Source: Cucumis sativus (Eukaryota; Streptophyta; Magnoliopsida; Cucurbitales; Cucurbitaceae). Taken from it: 64,000 bases of DNA. The position numbers and the translations under genes were made by a program. The stretch is from contig NC_026661.2 in the NCBI RefSeq assembly GCF_000004075.3, positions 6,904,058 to 6,968,057 on the forward strand. The letters are read 5' to 3'. Of the stretch, positions 11,420-23,149 are shown piece by piece (position 1 is the first letter of the stretch; every line of letters begins with the position of its first letter). Below the pieces are notes generated by a model. That model saw only the letters and a list, made by a program, of their open reading frames with translations. It made no database searches and was not told where the DNA came from.

Positions 11420-12690
11420 CTCATGTTGTCCTCTTTCTCTCAAGTAGCTTCCTCAACCTCGTGGTTTCGCCACAAAACCTTGACCAATGTAATTCCTCTG
11501 TTACAAAGCAGTTTAACTTCCTTAGCCAAAATCTCAATTGGCCGCTTCTCATAGCTTAAGTTGTCGTTAATTTGCAATGGTTTGTAGTCGACTATATGTG
11601 AGGGATCTGCCACATACTTCCTTAGCATGGAGACATGAAACACATCATGAACTGCAGATAATTGCGGAGGCAAGGCCAAATGATAAGCTACAGGGCCAAT
11701 CCTTTCAAGAATCTCAAACGACCCTACAAAACGTGGACTCAACTTCCCTTTCTTCTCGAATCTTAGAACACCCTTTATAGGTGCTACCTTCAGAAAAATC
11801 ATGTCTCCTACGTCAAACTCAAGATCCCTACGTCGTTCATCAGCATAGTTCCTCTGTCTGCTCTGTTTGTCAATATGCGAGCTCTAATAGTCAATGCAAA
11901 GACGCATCGACCCGTCTTTCTTCTTCACAAACAACATTGGTGCTCTCCAAGGTAACACACTAGGTCGAATAAACCCTTGTCCAGCAATTCCTGCAACTAG
12001 ACCTTCAGCTCCTTCAGTTCTGCTGGCGTCATTCTGTATGAGGCTCTCGATATGAGACCAGTACCTGGTTCGAGCTCTATGGCGAAGTCAACCTCTCTGC
12101 GGCGCGGAAGTCCTAGAAGCTCCTCTGGAAAAATATCGAGATATTTCCCTACCACTAGCTCAGATGATAAAGATACTTTAGGCCCTCTAGTGTCCATAAC
12201 ACTAGCCAAGATACTCCAAGTACCCTGGTCGAGCAGCTTACTAACCTTCATGGCTGAGATAACTTTAGGTAGAACCACAGTCCTGCCCCTTATACTTAAA
12301 ACTAGTTACCTCAAGAGGGTTAAAAACTACCTCCTTGCGGGAACAATCTATGTTTGCATGGTTAGCGGATAGCCAATCCATGCCTAATATTACATCAAAA
12401 TCTTGCATGTCCAATACTAATAAAGTTACATCTAAAACATGCTCTGCTACTTTTATCTAACATGCTTTTATCTTTTCTCTCGACAACATAATTTCTCCAG
12501 ATGGAGTAGAAACAGACAACAGGTAACTCAGGGGTTCTACTTCTAAATTCATATGCTATACAAACACAGAGGATATAAAAGAATGAGAGGACCCCGAGTC
12601 AAATAATACTAAAGCCAGGTGTTCCAAGATTGGGAGTGTACCTGTCACCATTGTGCCAACTCTCTCGGCCTCCTGCCTATTAGTGACAAA
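11420..12690 (-). pseudogene. Gypsy copy A pol remnant (protease, RT start, integrase end)
   Basis: The minus strand reads, from right to left, a retropepsin site VLFDSGSSHSF near 12600. Next comes the spacer [20 protein letters not shown], then [19 protein letters not shown] at about 12050-12000. A junction at 11884-11890 jumps directly to the end of integrase (KVAPIKGVLRFEKKGKLSPR) and VLWRNHEVEEAT, the start of a chromodomain that stops at a TGA where copy-family relatives have Trp. The missing part is the RT core, RNase H and most of integrase. The junction shares AGCTCT with both breakpoints in copy B. Confidence 0.88.
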
Positions 12691-12699
12691 AACTCTCCC

Positions 12700-13875
12700 T
12701 TATGGGGGTGGGGAAGTCTGGTTCGCAACAACTCCGAATGACTTCTGAGGGCACTTATCAGCTAGATGCCTAAGTTGTCTGCATTTGTAACATACTCCAC
12801 TTCCTGCTAGGTAACGACCCGAGTGAGGTCTTCCATAATTAAGAGTCATGAATAGTACCTTCAAGGTTTGGCCTGTCTGAGTAGCTTGTTGTCAGTGCCG
12901 TTGGAACAAACCATTGATCTCAAATTCCTTTGTGGTGCTACTATAGGCTGCTGCTCAGTCTTCCGTTTATGTCCCGAAGTTGGCCCCTTCTCTACAGCCT
13001 TGGCCAACATCGTCCTCTCATACAAACTCAGGTCTACTGCCATGCGCAGCGCATCAGCTTGGGTGGTTGGTCTAAGGACGCGAACGAAACCCTAGATCTC
13101 TGACTTGAGACCTTTGACGAACTTGTTAGCTCTCTCAACCTCGGTTCTCACTAAATCGGGTGCAAACTGGGATAACACATTGAACTTCTGATCATACTCT
13201 TCCATGGTCATGTTACCTTGCTCTAGTTTTAGGAACTCTGGCACTTGGCCTCTCTCACTGTGGCAGAGAAGAATTTGGCATAAAAGTTCTCCTTGAGCGG
13301 CTCCCAGGTGATCTTACTTATATCTCCACTCAACATCCTCTCTGTGGACTCCCACCAACCTCTGCTTCTATCAATCAGTAAGTACACAGCGTACTGAATC
13401 TTCTGGTCATTAGGGCACTTCATATAACGAAAGATGGTCTCCACCAAACTCAACCACATTTGTGCTTTGGTGGGATCTGCTAAAGATCCATCAAAAGTTT
13501 AAGGGTTATACTTCCTCAAGTCCCTCAAGTGCTTGGCTTCGGCTAAAAGCATGCCTGGTAAGTGTTGGGCTACAATTGGGGCCTGAACTCCTGTAGCTGG
13601 AATCTGATCACCTACAGCCGATGCCTGAACAAGAGCTGTCTAGGTCTTGAGGCAGGCTGTCGTTGTGCCATCACTTCAAACAATAAGTCTCTGTACCTTT
13701 GCTCCATAGCAACAAGGTCTGCTTGAGTAACAGGTGCAGTAGGGTTGACAGCTTGTACAGTTGGTTGTTCCCCGGGCTGTCCTCCAGGTTGTGCTTCAGG
13801 TTGTCCCGCAGGATGGTTACGTCCAGCTCCTCTACCTCCAATACCACCTCTATGAACACTTCTACATGGCAGCAG
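12700..13875 (-). pseudogene. Gypsy copy A gag
   Basis: The reading frame begins at about 13875, but the initiator is CTG where copy B has ATG. A Gln/Pro-rich start is followed by VTQADLVAMEQRYRDLL, the gag core IFRYMKCPNDQKIQYAVYLL with GWWESTERM (13459-13229), and a CCHC zinc knuckle CYKCRQLRHLADKC (about 12785-12745). Several stops interrupt it. Confidence 0.85.
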
Positions 13876-14083
13876 TTTTTTTCCTAATTTCCACCATTAA
13901 AAGTCTTTTACTACGAGTTCATTCATAACATGCTTACTTATCTAGTTTAATTCATGCAAGGTCATATGCACAATCTTAAATTATATCATAAAAATGTACC
14001 TGGCGAGTGACGAAAGACCGTATTAACCATAGGGATAAAATCAAAGACTTACATCGTAAGTCAGTCTACAAAATCTAAAACTT

Positions 14084-14097
14084 TGACTCTGATACCA
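14084..14097 (-). other. Primer-binding site (initiator tRNA-Met type)
   Basis: The minus strand reads TGGTATCAGAGTCA two bases after the LTR end GGGGCGTTACA. TGGTATCAGAGC is the usual site complementary to the 3' end of initiator methionine tRNA. The change of C to T at position 12 is a decay or variant base. Confidence 0.8.
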
Positions 14098-14099
14098 AC

Positions 14100-16390
14100 T
14101 GTAACGCCCCAACTTTTCTAGAAGGTTTAGGTCATTACTATTTAAGTAAATATAGATTTTTTTTTAATATACAAGAAAATAAATTAAAATTTGAGGAAAA
14201 ACTTTAAATAATAAAAATAAATAAATAGTTAAAATAACTAATCTAAATACTACTTTCGGCCCAAAAATAGAGGAAATATACTTAAAGTAATTGAACTGGA
14301 GTTCTGAAATAAATCTATGAAAATATAACTACTGAAATATAAATGTGAAAGAAAACTGAACGGTTCCCTATGGCGATCCACGGTCACTTCTTATCATTCG
14401 CCAGTTTGCCCTTGCCTCTACCCTTACCTGAAAACTAAACATTTAAAAGAGTGAGTATAAATTTATACTTAGTAAGAGACCCATATTGGTCTCAGTATGT
14501 GTCTGTTAACCTAGAGTCATGTAACATGGTACTGCATACTATTGCGCTCCCGAATGCATACTATCCAATGGTCCCGTAGGGACACATTTGGGCTCTGGTG
14601 AACCCGAAGGAATAACCCTATAGGAGAGTCGGGTTGTAAGTGATCCCATCGAATCACATCTCAAACCAGCCACATAGGCATACATAGGTGGTGAACCGAG
14701 GACCCTCATATGGTATGACTCTAACAGGCAAAACTAACAGAACACTATAGCCTATACATGCTTATCATAGCATCAACATCTTAGCTCAGTTACACATAAC
14801 TCAAAAGTCACATATTTGATCATAGCATGCCTCAACAAAGAATATTATATCTAAATCATAATATGGTTTACTAAGTAACTATTTATACGGCCATCTCAAA
14901 TAGACATATTATACATCTCTTACTTACACTACTAAACAATACATAACATACATGCAACTTCCAAGTAGGGTTTAGTACGAAAAATCTCTTACCTGGAGAT
15001 TCACAAAAGAAATAGTACTCCTCTGATTGAGAGTCAAATCCTCACAATAAACTCAGTCCTAAACATGAACAAAATTAAACTTAATAATTTTGTCAATCTA
15101 TCACTTTACTGTTTAATTAGGCAACCAATTCAATCAAACTTACCCCAAAGATTTAAAGTTGATCTCAATACAACCTTAAATTGAAATTTGCACAATTCAA
15201 TTCCTCAACCACACCTTAACCTTCAAAAAACATAATACAACTCATTCCAGTGCTAACTTATTTAAGACCCAAAACAATAATTATTTGGGCGTACCAAACC
15301 CAACAAGAACTAAGCAAAAACTCACCAAGGGCTTAAATATGTTGCAGACGGCTAAAACTGAAGGTGGCTCGGCTAGCAAGGCTTCGGCTCGGGTCTTGAG
15401 ACTCACGGCTCGCATACGGCTCACACAGGATCGACTCAGTTGTGTATGGCTCGCGTACGCTTACATGGAACGGCTTGGATCAAAGAGATGACTCACGCGG
15501 CTCGGTGAAGGGACACGGCTTGAACTGACGCGGCTTGGACGTGTGGCTCGCGAAAAGAAAATTGTCATGGCTTGCATCCTTGACTGTCAAGCGCGATGAT
15601 GTCCGGCGGTGCTGTGCAAGTGGAGGCTACGACCGATGATGGTTTCGACAAAAGAGAGGGTTACGATCGACGACGCGAAGGAGGAGCGCACGGCGGAAGA
15701 TAGGGGTCGTTCGACTGTCCGATGCAACACGAGTCGACACGGCTGGAGAGAAACGAACGGTTGTGCTTCGTGACCGTGATGCTTCGACTATGCGACCGTG
15801 ACGAGGACTCTCTCACTGGAGTGTTGTGCGCGACGATGGCTGAAGTGGGGCGGCGACTGCTCTAGGGTTGAATGGTGAAGAAGAAAGAGGGGTGGAGAAG
15901 ATGGACATGAAAAATGAAAGAGGCTTATTTAATATATACAATAATAATAATAATACAGTATTATTATCATTACTATTGTCATTATCTTTATTATCATTAT
16001 TTAATTTCCCCAACGAACTCATTTTTTTCTATTTCAAATAATTTTTCTCTTTCTTCATTACCGACTCAATATATCATCAATAACTTCTCTCTTAATAATA
16101 TATTATGAATAATTATATTATCCCATAATATAATTATTCTTATTCCTCTATAACTTTGCTTATACTGATAAACAATAATTACTCATAATACTTCAAACTT
16201 TACAAATTTAATTTACCAACCAATCAATCCAAAAATCACCACTTTAACAATAGGATTTCAAATTTCAGAATTAACCACATATCACTCCAACGTACTTAAC
16301 TTCCACAAATCAAATAATTTCACACATAACACCTAAAAAATTTCAATATAACACACATTAAAGTTAACTTACTAGTTTTGGGGTGTTATA
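14100..16390 (-). repeat. 5' LTR of gypsy copy A (2291 bp)
   Basis: The plus strand starts TGTAACGCCCCAACTTTTC and ends GGGGTGTTATA. On the minus strand it therefore runs from TATAACACCCC (first bases mutated from TG) to CGTTACA. The near-identical LTR in copy B is interrupted by a solo LTR. It includes a GC-rich stretch (15340-15860) and (AAT)n runs near 15945. Short ORFs in it are not considered genes. Confidence 0.85.
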
Positions 16391-17635
16391 TTGAAATCAA
16401 TCATTTCCTTCATCCACCTTCATCTACGTTTGTGCCCAGCTCTCACGACCACCATCAAAATATTTTTCTCTCCAGTGAATCGTGTTTGTGAGATAGCCAG
16501 ATTCAGCATTCACCACCCACAAATCTCCAACTCTGAACCCATTCGGTTAGATACCCACCTAAAATCGGACTGATTCTGATTCAGCAGTCACAACCCACAC
16601 GTTTCAGCAGTCACCGGTGAACCTATTTGATGAGATATCTGGTGAACCCATTAGTTTGTAGCTTTAAAAAAGATAAACTCTTATACTTTTGTGTACGTTA
16701 CTCTGAACGCTTTTGTTTACTGTGATGTTCTATGCTAATTTGTATTGTTTTCTAACATATCTTCCAATTGCTAGGAAGAAGTTGCTTAAGTGATTCTTAA
16801 AGAAGGGTAAGGAGAGGTAATGATTCATACTCCTTGAAAATTAAATCCGTATTTTTATTTATTTGTATTATCTTTAAGATTTTGAAAAGTTTTTTTTACG
16901 CTTGTGTATCCAAAGAATGAATGGATGCTTTCGATTTGTAATTATTGAATTGGTTTGTGCTTCAATATTACAAAATCTTGGAGCATGCATGCATGTATAT
17001 TTTAATTGATTGTGCGATGATAATATACTCATGCACACGAGTGCACATGCACTTTTTGTATTTAATTGAAGTTTCTCTTCTTTTTTTTTAAGTTGCTCAT
17101 CGGTCTTTTGTAGATATATTTGGTACTTGGTATATGTTGTCAGTATTTAAGCGTGTCGGAGGGCTTTTTAACACACCTCAAATTGTTAGTAAAAGAAAAT
17201 CAAACTAATTACTTCCATTCATTTGGAATTATAATGTCATAATGATGGTTAGAAGTTTGTGTTTGGTCTTCGTCGATGGTTTTAATTTGAGATTTGCTTG
17301 TTAGTTGATTGAGTGATACGATTACGAGTTTTGTAGTTGTTTGAGTGTATATAGAACTTTTTGGTTGTTTGGGTTTATATAGAACTTGTTAGTACGTTTT
17401 TGGAATGTGGATAAGAATTTAATTTCTTTTTCATATGTGCTTATTTGATAGTCTTGCTTTATTCTAATTGTTTGGTTGTTGGGTGTATATAGAAATTTAC
17501 ATTAATTATATTTAGTCTTCAACTTTTTAGGTATTATTGTTGATTATAGTTGAGTTCACAAGTGTAAGATTACTTAAATATTCCTTATTGTTTTTTTGAC
17601 ATTTTTTTGTAGATTAAATTGCATCCTTATATAAT

Positions 17636-18330
17636 ATGGATAAGCCATGGATGAAAAATAATAGAATGTTAACTGATTATGTTGTTGGGGTTGAGATGTT
17701 TATTAAAAATGGGTTGAAACATTCGAAGACATCGAACATCATGACTTGTTCTCGTTTAAAGTGCGTAAATGCAAAGACTTTACATGTGAATACAATTAGA
17801 GATCACTTATTATTTTTTAACGGCATCGATAAGAGTTATCAAGTATGAATTTTTCATGGTGAATCACTACCAATGAAGAGAAACAATGAAAGTGTCTTTA
17901 GTAGTGCAAGAGAAGAAATTAACGTGGATGATGTTGATGACATAATTGGGATGTTTGATGTTGGTGACATAATTGGGATGTTTGAGGGTGCACACAATTA
18001 TTTTAATGACCAAGTTAGAAAATTTGAGAAACTACTAGATGATGCCAAGAAACCATTATATCCTAATTGTAAAATTTTTACCAAAATATCTACATTGATA
18101 AAATTATATAATTTGAAAGTTAAATTTGGATGGAGTGAAAAGAGTATCACGGAGTTAAAATTAATTGGTGACATCTTACCTACTCCTAATAAAATCCCTA
18201 CTTCTACTTATGAAGCAAAAAGATTTTGTGTACTCTTGGAATGAAGTACGAGAAGATACATAAATGTAGAAATGATTGTTCCTTGTTTAGGAAAGAACTC
18301 TCTTATGCAAATGTACGCCCCTTTCGTGAT
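17636..18330 (+). pseudogene. TNP2-like transposase N-terminal remnant (copy A)
   Basis: An ATG follows a TTTTTTGTAG acceptor by about 25 bp and starts MDKPWMKNNRMLTDYVVGVE, the plant CACTA transposase-associated domain, with C-x2-C-like MTCSRLKCVNA. A TGA replaces the Trp codon before IFHGES. The frame then continues with MKRNNESVF, EGAHNYFNDQVRKFEKLLDD and FGWSEKSITEL, and decays after KRFCVLLE. The DDE domain and everything downstream are deleted. The same nonsense codon is in copy B, so it predates the duplication. Confidence 0.85.
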
Positions 18331-18398
18331 GTTATTATTTTTAGATTTTGAGTTTTCACTTATAGTCATCGGATATAGTGTGTTTATTTGATATGTGA

Positions 18399-18439
<41 letters not shown>

Positions 18440-18869
18440 GGATGATGTGTATTTGTTGTAGTACTTTATGGAAGTGTGAAAAAGTGTGTTGGTATATTAT
18501 GTGTTGGATCTTATTCATTGCGGGTGAAATAGGAATCCTATTGGTTTGTCATAGAGGACAACATGCATTTATTTGATATGTGAATATATATAGGTGTTGG
18601 ATTATATGTATTTGTTTAATTCTATATGGAAGAAGTGTGGAAAAGTGTATTTGATGTGTATAAGGTTTGCCATGGAGTAGTAGCTCTAGCATTCTATAGC
18701 TAGCAAGCCTGCCAACAATTTTTTTTTACATTTTTCACAATATACGATGATGAACATTTCCTCTCATAATTCGAGACAAATAATATCGGTTTTGATGTCA
18801 TAAAAAATGGACAATAATGCAACAATATAATAAAAATGGGCCAGAAACAAGGTTTTGATGTCGTTTTAA

Positions 18870-19163
18870 AAATGACATTAAAGGTGTCTTTAATGTCAGT
18901 TTAGAAATGACATCAAAGGCCTCTTTAATGTCGGTTTAAAATCAAAATCAAAGGCCAAGGACATTCAAGACCTTCAATAAAACCATCAAAGATATTGATT
19001 TTTTGACATTAAAGGCCTTTGATGTCGGTTTTAAACCGACATTAAAGAGGCCTTTAATGTCGTTTCTAAACCAACATTAAAGTCAAATCGACATTAAAGG
19101 CCTTTTATAATGCTTGCAAAGACGTCAGTTGACAACTGACATTAAAGGCAAAATTTCTTCTAG
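18870..19163 (+). repeat. CACTA 3' subterminal repeat array (copy A)
   Basis: Repeated short units of the form ACATTAAAGGCCTTTAATGT and TGTCGGTTTTAAACCGACA occur in both orientations, many palindromic. Such subterminal arrays are where CACTA transposases bind. The array ends in the terminus TTTCTTCTAG at 19163. Confidence 0.85.
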
Positions 19164-20785
19164 GGATTTGAGAATTTTTGGATGTGTCATATATGTTCCA
19201 ATTGCTCTATTACAACGTACTAAGATGGATCCTCAAAGAAGGCTAGAAATATATGTTGGATTCGATTCTCCATAAATTATTAAATATCTTGAAATCTTGA
19301 ACCTCTTACGGGTCTACATGATTTATTGATTATCATTTTAATTAGACAAATTTTCAACGTTATAAGGAGAAATTAAAAAAATTGGAAAAAGAAATTACAT
19401 GAAATGTATCATTATTGTCTCATTTGGATCCTCGTACAGATCAATGTGAACTTGAAGTTCATAAAATAATTCATTTGCAAAATATATATAGCAAATCAGT
19501 TACTAGATGCATTTGTAGATGCAAAGAAAGTAACTAAAACACATCAGAGTTGCAAATGTCTCATAAAAAATTGATATCCCAACATAACAACTTGTCATTA
19601 AAGATAAAAATCCTTGAAATAGAAATTGAGTCAATAACTCGATTAAGGATATGGATGTTCCAGAAGAAATCCTATGACACAAAATATCGAAGAAGATAAA
19701 ACAACTAAGACAGGAAAGAGATGGAATATAATTAATGCAGTTGTTGATAATAGTTTGCACTTGATACTATATTAAAAAATGAAGATCCATAACCAAAATT
19801 CGTTGAAGAATGTCGACAGAGAAAAGATTGGTCTTTGTGGAAAGAATCAATTGAGGCAAAATTAAATTCACTTTCAAAATGTCAAGTTTTTGAATCAGTA
19901 GTCCAAACAGCAAAAGGTGTCAAACCTGTGGAATATAAATGGATATTTGTGAGAAAAAGAAATGAAGATAATGAGATTACAAGAGATGAAGGAAGATTAG
20001 TTGCACAAGGTTTTTCACAAAGACCTGGTATTGACCATGAGGAGACATATTCTCTGATGGTGGATGAAATCACATTAAGATTTTTTATTGGCTTGGTTGT
20101 GTATAAAAATTTGGACATGCATCTTATGGATGTAGTCATAACATATTTATATGGATCTCTTGATAATGATATTTAAATAAAAGTTCTAGAAGGATTTAAG
20201 ATACTTGAAATATATAAATCAAGTTTTCGAGAACTATATTCAATAAAGTTACAGAGATCATTATATGGATTAAAACAATCAATACTAATGTGGTATATAA
20301 TCATCTGAGTGAATATTTGTTGAAGGAAGGATATCAAAATATTCAAATATGTCCATGCATTTTTATAAATAAATCATAGCCAAGATTTGCTATTATAACT
20401 CTATATGTTGATGATTTAAATATAGTCTGAACTCTTGAAGAGCTTTCAAAGACAATAAAATATCTTAAGAAAGAATTCAAGATGAAAGACCTCGGAAATA
20501 CAAATTTTTGCCTCAGTTTGCAATTTGAGCATTTGGCAGATGAGATATTTGTTTATCAATCAACTTATATTGGAAATTTTTTTAAAAGACTTTATATGGA
20601 TAAAGCACATCCATTGAACATTCCAATGCAAGTTCGTTTACTAGATGTAAAGCAATATATATTTCAACCCCGAGTTGATAATGAAGAACTTCTTGACCTA
20701 TAAGTACCATATCTTAGTGCAATTGTTACACTTATGTATCTTGTTAATAATACAAGACCAGATATTGTATTTTTAGTAAATTGAT
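19164..20785 (+). pseudogene. Ty1-copia pol remnant (integrase end and RT)
   Basis: It starts directly at the CACTA end with LRIFGCVIYVPIALLQRTKM. After decayed spacer it reads RKDWSLWKESIEAKLNSLSK (19826 onwards), VEYKWIFVRKRNEDNEITR, VAQGFSQRPGIDHEETYS, and the RT active-site motif LYVDDLNIV near 20405. It then gives KDLGNTNFCLSLQFEHLADE and ends at NTRPDIVFLVN. Stops and frameshifts are frequent. The gag side, RNase H and LTRs are absent. Confidence 0.88.
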
Positions 20786-20939
20786 AACTACATCTTCCTT
20801 TGTGGACTTAGAAGCACTGTGGTTTCTTTAAGAAGTTTGAATATAGTCTTTGTTATTGTGTAGAATTGTAAGCTGCTAGTTTTCTTGTTAAGGCTCATTC
20901 AATTTCCCATTTTAATCATTTCACTTAAAATTGTTGACC

Positions 20940-21047
20940 CACTTGCATCTTGGAGTTATTTTATTTCAAATTCTTGATAAGCAAATCAAAATTTGGGACG
21001 TATCTACTGGACAATGTAATATAACTGTGCAACATCATACAGACAAG
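20940..21047 (+). pseudogene. PWP1: Captured WD40-repeat exon, PWP1-like
   Basis: The frame from 20976 to 21047 reads DKQIKIWDVSTGQCNITVQ then HHTDK, directly before a GTAAG splice donor. This is the end of a WD40 blade (IWD) and the start of the next. Upstream, LASW-S in another frame matches the expected LASGSAD after a small insertion. The string best fits periodic tryptophan protein 1 (PWP1), a ribosome-biogenesis WD40 protein, by recall. Another WD40 family cannot be excluded. It is one exon only and not a functional gene. Confidence 0.6.
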
Positions 21048-21255
21048 GTAAGAATCTCAATTGTATTGCTTTGATCGTGCGTGTTCGAGTTCATTCATTC
21101 AAACTTGCACCAACAATGATCTGTTCATGAGCATGAATGTAAGCAAGCTTTGAGACATCTCACATTCACCTTTTGCTGAATTTTATACATAAAAAGTGAA
21201 AAGCCTAAATTTGAGCATTTTCATATTAATTGGTTTGATCTTTTTTTTTTTTTAG

Positions 21256-21405
21256 GATGAAATCTATTATCATTAATCCTTCTAGGAAAGAGTATGGTTT
21301 GATGGTGAATTACTACACAAGGAGAGGTGATATGAACGGTGCACGTGAAATCTTTGAAAATATGCGAGCTAGGGAAATAGAACCATGGTCTCATGTCTAC
21401 ACAAA
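21256..21405 (+). pseudogene. Captured PPR exon 1, PPR4-like
   Basis: It is bounded by a polypyrimidine-AG acceptor (21254-21255) and a GT donor (21406). The frame gives NPSRKEYGLMVNYYTRRGDM, NGAREIFENMRAREIEP and SHVYTK, a complete pentatricopeptide repeat pattern with no stop. It resembles the RRM-PPR protein PPR4 (At5g04810 type), which acts in plastid RNA splicing. The identity is from recall. Confidence 0.75.
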
Positions 21406-21718
21406 GTAATAACTACTCCTATTTTCTCCCTTTCTTTCGTCATATGTTAATTTGATCTCAACGTTAGCTTAATATTTTTGCTTCATTTATTGACATAAAG
21501 GTCACCATTCTAGTTTTGAATATGGTTAAAGTTTGATTGATTTGTATAGAAGGCCAATTAAGTATTTTATGCTTGAAATATATATTTTGATGGTAGATAT
21601 GTCGTTGCAAAAGTATATTTACTATATTAATTCAATCTAAATATTTTTCAAGTGTGTCGTTTTGCGATAATAGTAAGCTTTAATGATGTGCAACATTATT
21701 CATACCATCTTTTGTTAG

Positions 21719-21807
21719 AAAAATGAAAGAAGAGAAGGAGGCATAGAAATGAGCTTGGTAACTTACACCATTCTTGTTGGTGGATTTGCCAAAATGAAAA
21801 ATGCAGA
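21719..21807 (+). pseudogene. Captured PPR exon 2, PPR4-like
   Basis: The acceptor is TTTTGTTAG (to 21718) and the donor GTAAGT (21808). After MKEE and a small frameshift, the frame reads IEMSLVTYTILVGGFAKMKN then AE. It is the expected next exon after 21256-21405, so order and splice sites of the donor gene are preserved. This implies DNA-level capture, not an mRNA copy. Confidence 0.75.
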
Positions 21808-21906
21808 GTAAGTAATTATTATTAAATGTGTGCATGCGTAGGTTCATAAAATTTTCGTTATATATATACATATATTTCTTTTGCATATATAACGTTATAA
21901 AATATG

Positions 21907-22020
21907 GCCACGGGCGTGTTGCACTCATAGAAGTACATAATCATTGTGATGCTATTGTGGATGGAGCAAATGTTGGCCTCTGTCAACATAATTTTGTAGA
22001 TTATGGATTTAATCTTCCTC
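21907..22020 (+). pseudogene. PRORP: Captured exon of protein-only RNase P (PRORP-like)
   Basis: The frame reads VALIEVHNHC, DAIVDGANVGL, CQHNFVDYGFNLPHV. DAIVDGAN is the first acidic motif of the NYN metallonuclease domain of PRORP proteins, and the Asp of VDGAN is a metal ligand in that family. The remaining domain, with the other aspartates and the zinc-binding residues, is not present. The final part (LPHV then VVK) also appears in a diverged second copy at 23150-23222. The fragment sits after the PPR4-like exons, so it looks like a second, independent capture. Confidence 0.65.
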
Positions 22021-22127
22021 ATGTTGTAAAGTATATATTTTGGTCTTACATAGCCAGCCAAGCTAAGCGATTATGAAGATTTGTTTAGCATTTTATGAGA
22101 ATGGTGATGCATTAAAGATTCGATTTT

Positions 22128-22286
22128 ATTGAAATCTTGTTCCTTTTAATAAAGATGTAGCACTTCACTTCACATGCTATCTGTCAATGCTCATCATATA
22201 TTAATTATTGAAATCTTGTTCCTTTTAATAAAGATGTAGCACTTCATTTCACATGCTATCTGTCAATGCTCATCATATATTAATTT
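22128..22286 (+). repeat. Two tandem copies of a 79-bp unit
   Basis: GAAATCTTGTTCCTTTTAAT starts at 22131 and 22210. Both units end CATCATATATTAATT, and they differ at only one or two bases. This is a recent local duplication within E2. Confidence 0.9.
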
Positions 22287-23149
22287 CTAACTCGCACATC
22301 CTATTACTTGTAAATTGATGCATATGATGCTTTTTATGCTAGGATCAAATTTATTTTGTAGATATTTATGTTTTTTTTTTTTTTTGGTATAGCTATTTGG
22401 AGTGTTATGTGAAGCAAAATATCTTTAGAATGTGATGCGTTTTGGTTTTCGATTGAGATTAGTCTTGGTAATTAATTGTTTTCAATTGTGTTTTATTTTA
22501 TCTTTTAGTTAATTTTAGTAGTAATGTTTTTGTTTTCTTTAGTTTAGTTTGAGTATTAGTCTGTTTTGATATATTTGTAGGTTGCATCTATTTTTCCATA
22601 TATTTATCTTTGATCAATACCTAGCTAGTGGAGTATGGACTTCCTTATATTCCATGTTCTTTTACTATTTGGGATTTTCACCTTCGATATATGAAATTCA
22701 TTAACTATTTTCATTTGAAAGGAAAAACGATCCAATAGGAGTTTGTAAGATTATTTATCATCTCCATTATTCAACTTTCTCTATAAAAACAATGTTTTTA
22801 TTGATGGGTAAATTTATACAATTAAGAGTAAGAAGCCTGTAGACTAACATTGCTAAATTGAACATTTAAAATTTGCTTTGAAGTCAGAGTCGAGGATAGT
22901 ATAATTATTCTTTAGTTGTATTCCTCTTTTTGTTGTTGATCTTTGAAGAACCAAATCAGGTTAACGAGTTGTTTGATAAAAGCTAATTTTCTTCTTTATT
23001 TCTGCAGTACTTTTGGGTTGTCATTTCAATCGTCTTCTTTGTTGTTGCTACATTATTTACTTTACGAAAACTTTGTAGTAATTTTTAATTTTCCACATTT
23101 AGATTGCAGTCTGTTTAGTTTGATTTTAAATAATATACTAATTTTGCAG

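Larger units (their letters stand above)
11081..16390 (-). mobile_element. Ty3-gypsy (chromovirus, Tekay-like) copy A
   Basis: Element order on the minus strand is LTR (16390-14100), primer-binding site, gag, protease, start of RT, end of integrase with chromodomain-like tail, polypurine tract, and a truncated second LTR (11350-11081). The left LTR keeps only about 270 bp. Pol has a deletion of about 2.14 kb relative to copy B. It is defective. Confidence 0.9.
16391..19163 (+). mobile_element. CACTA fragment E3, copy A
   Basis: It begins abruptly at the gypsy LTR edge. It carries a TNP2 N-terminal remnant (17636-18330), a 3' region with a GT microsatellite (18405-18439), and subterminal AATGTCGGTTT arrays ending in AAATTTCTTCTAG. 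The expected last TG of the terminus is GG here, in both copies. No catalytic transposase domain and no 5' terminal repeat are attached. Confidence 0.85.
11078..19604. repeat. Large direct duplication, copy A
   Basis: This segment corresponds to 51204-64000. It covers partial LTR, gypsy interior, full right LTR, CACTA fragment E3 and the copia start, in the same order and orientation. Copy A lacks about 2.14 kb of pol and lacks the solo LTR. The remaining differences I compared are mostly 1-bp indels plus a few small ones, for example a GT repeat length change near 18410. The right limit is set only by the window end in copy B. Confidence 0.9.

Noticed and set aside
19501..19760. Minus-strand ORF of 85 codons with membrane-like composition
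   Set aside because: It is antisense to copia spacer sequence that translates to copia-type text on the plus strand.
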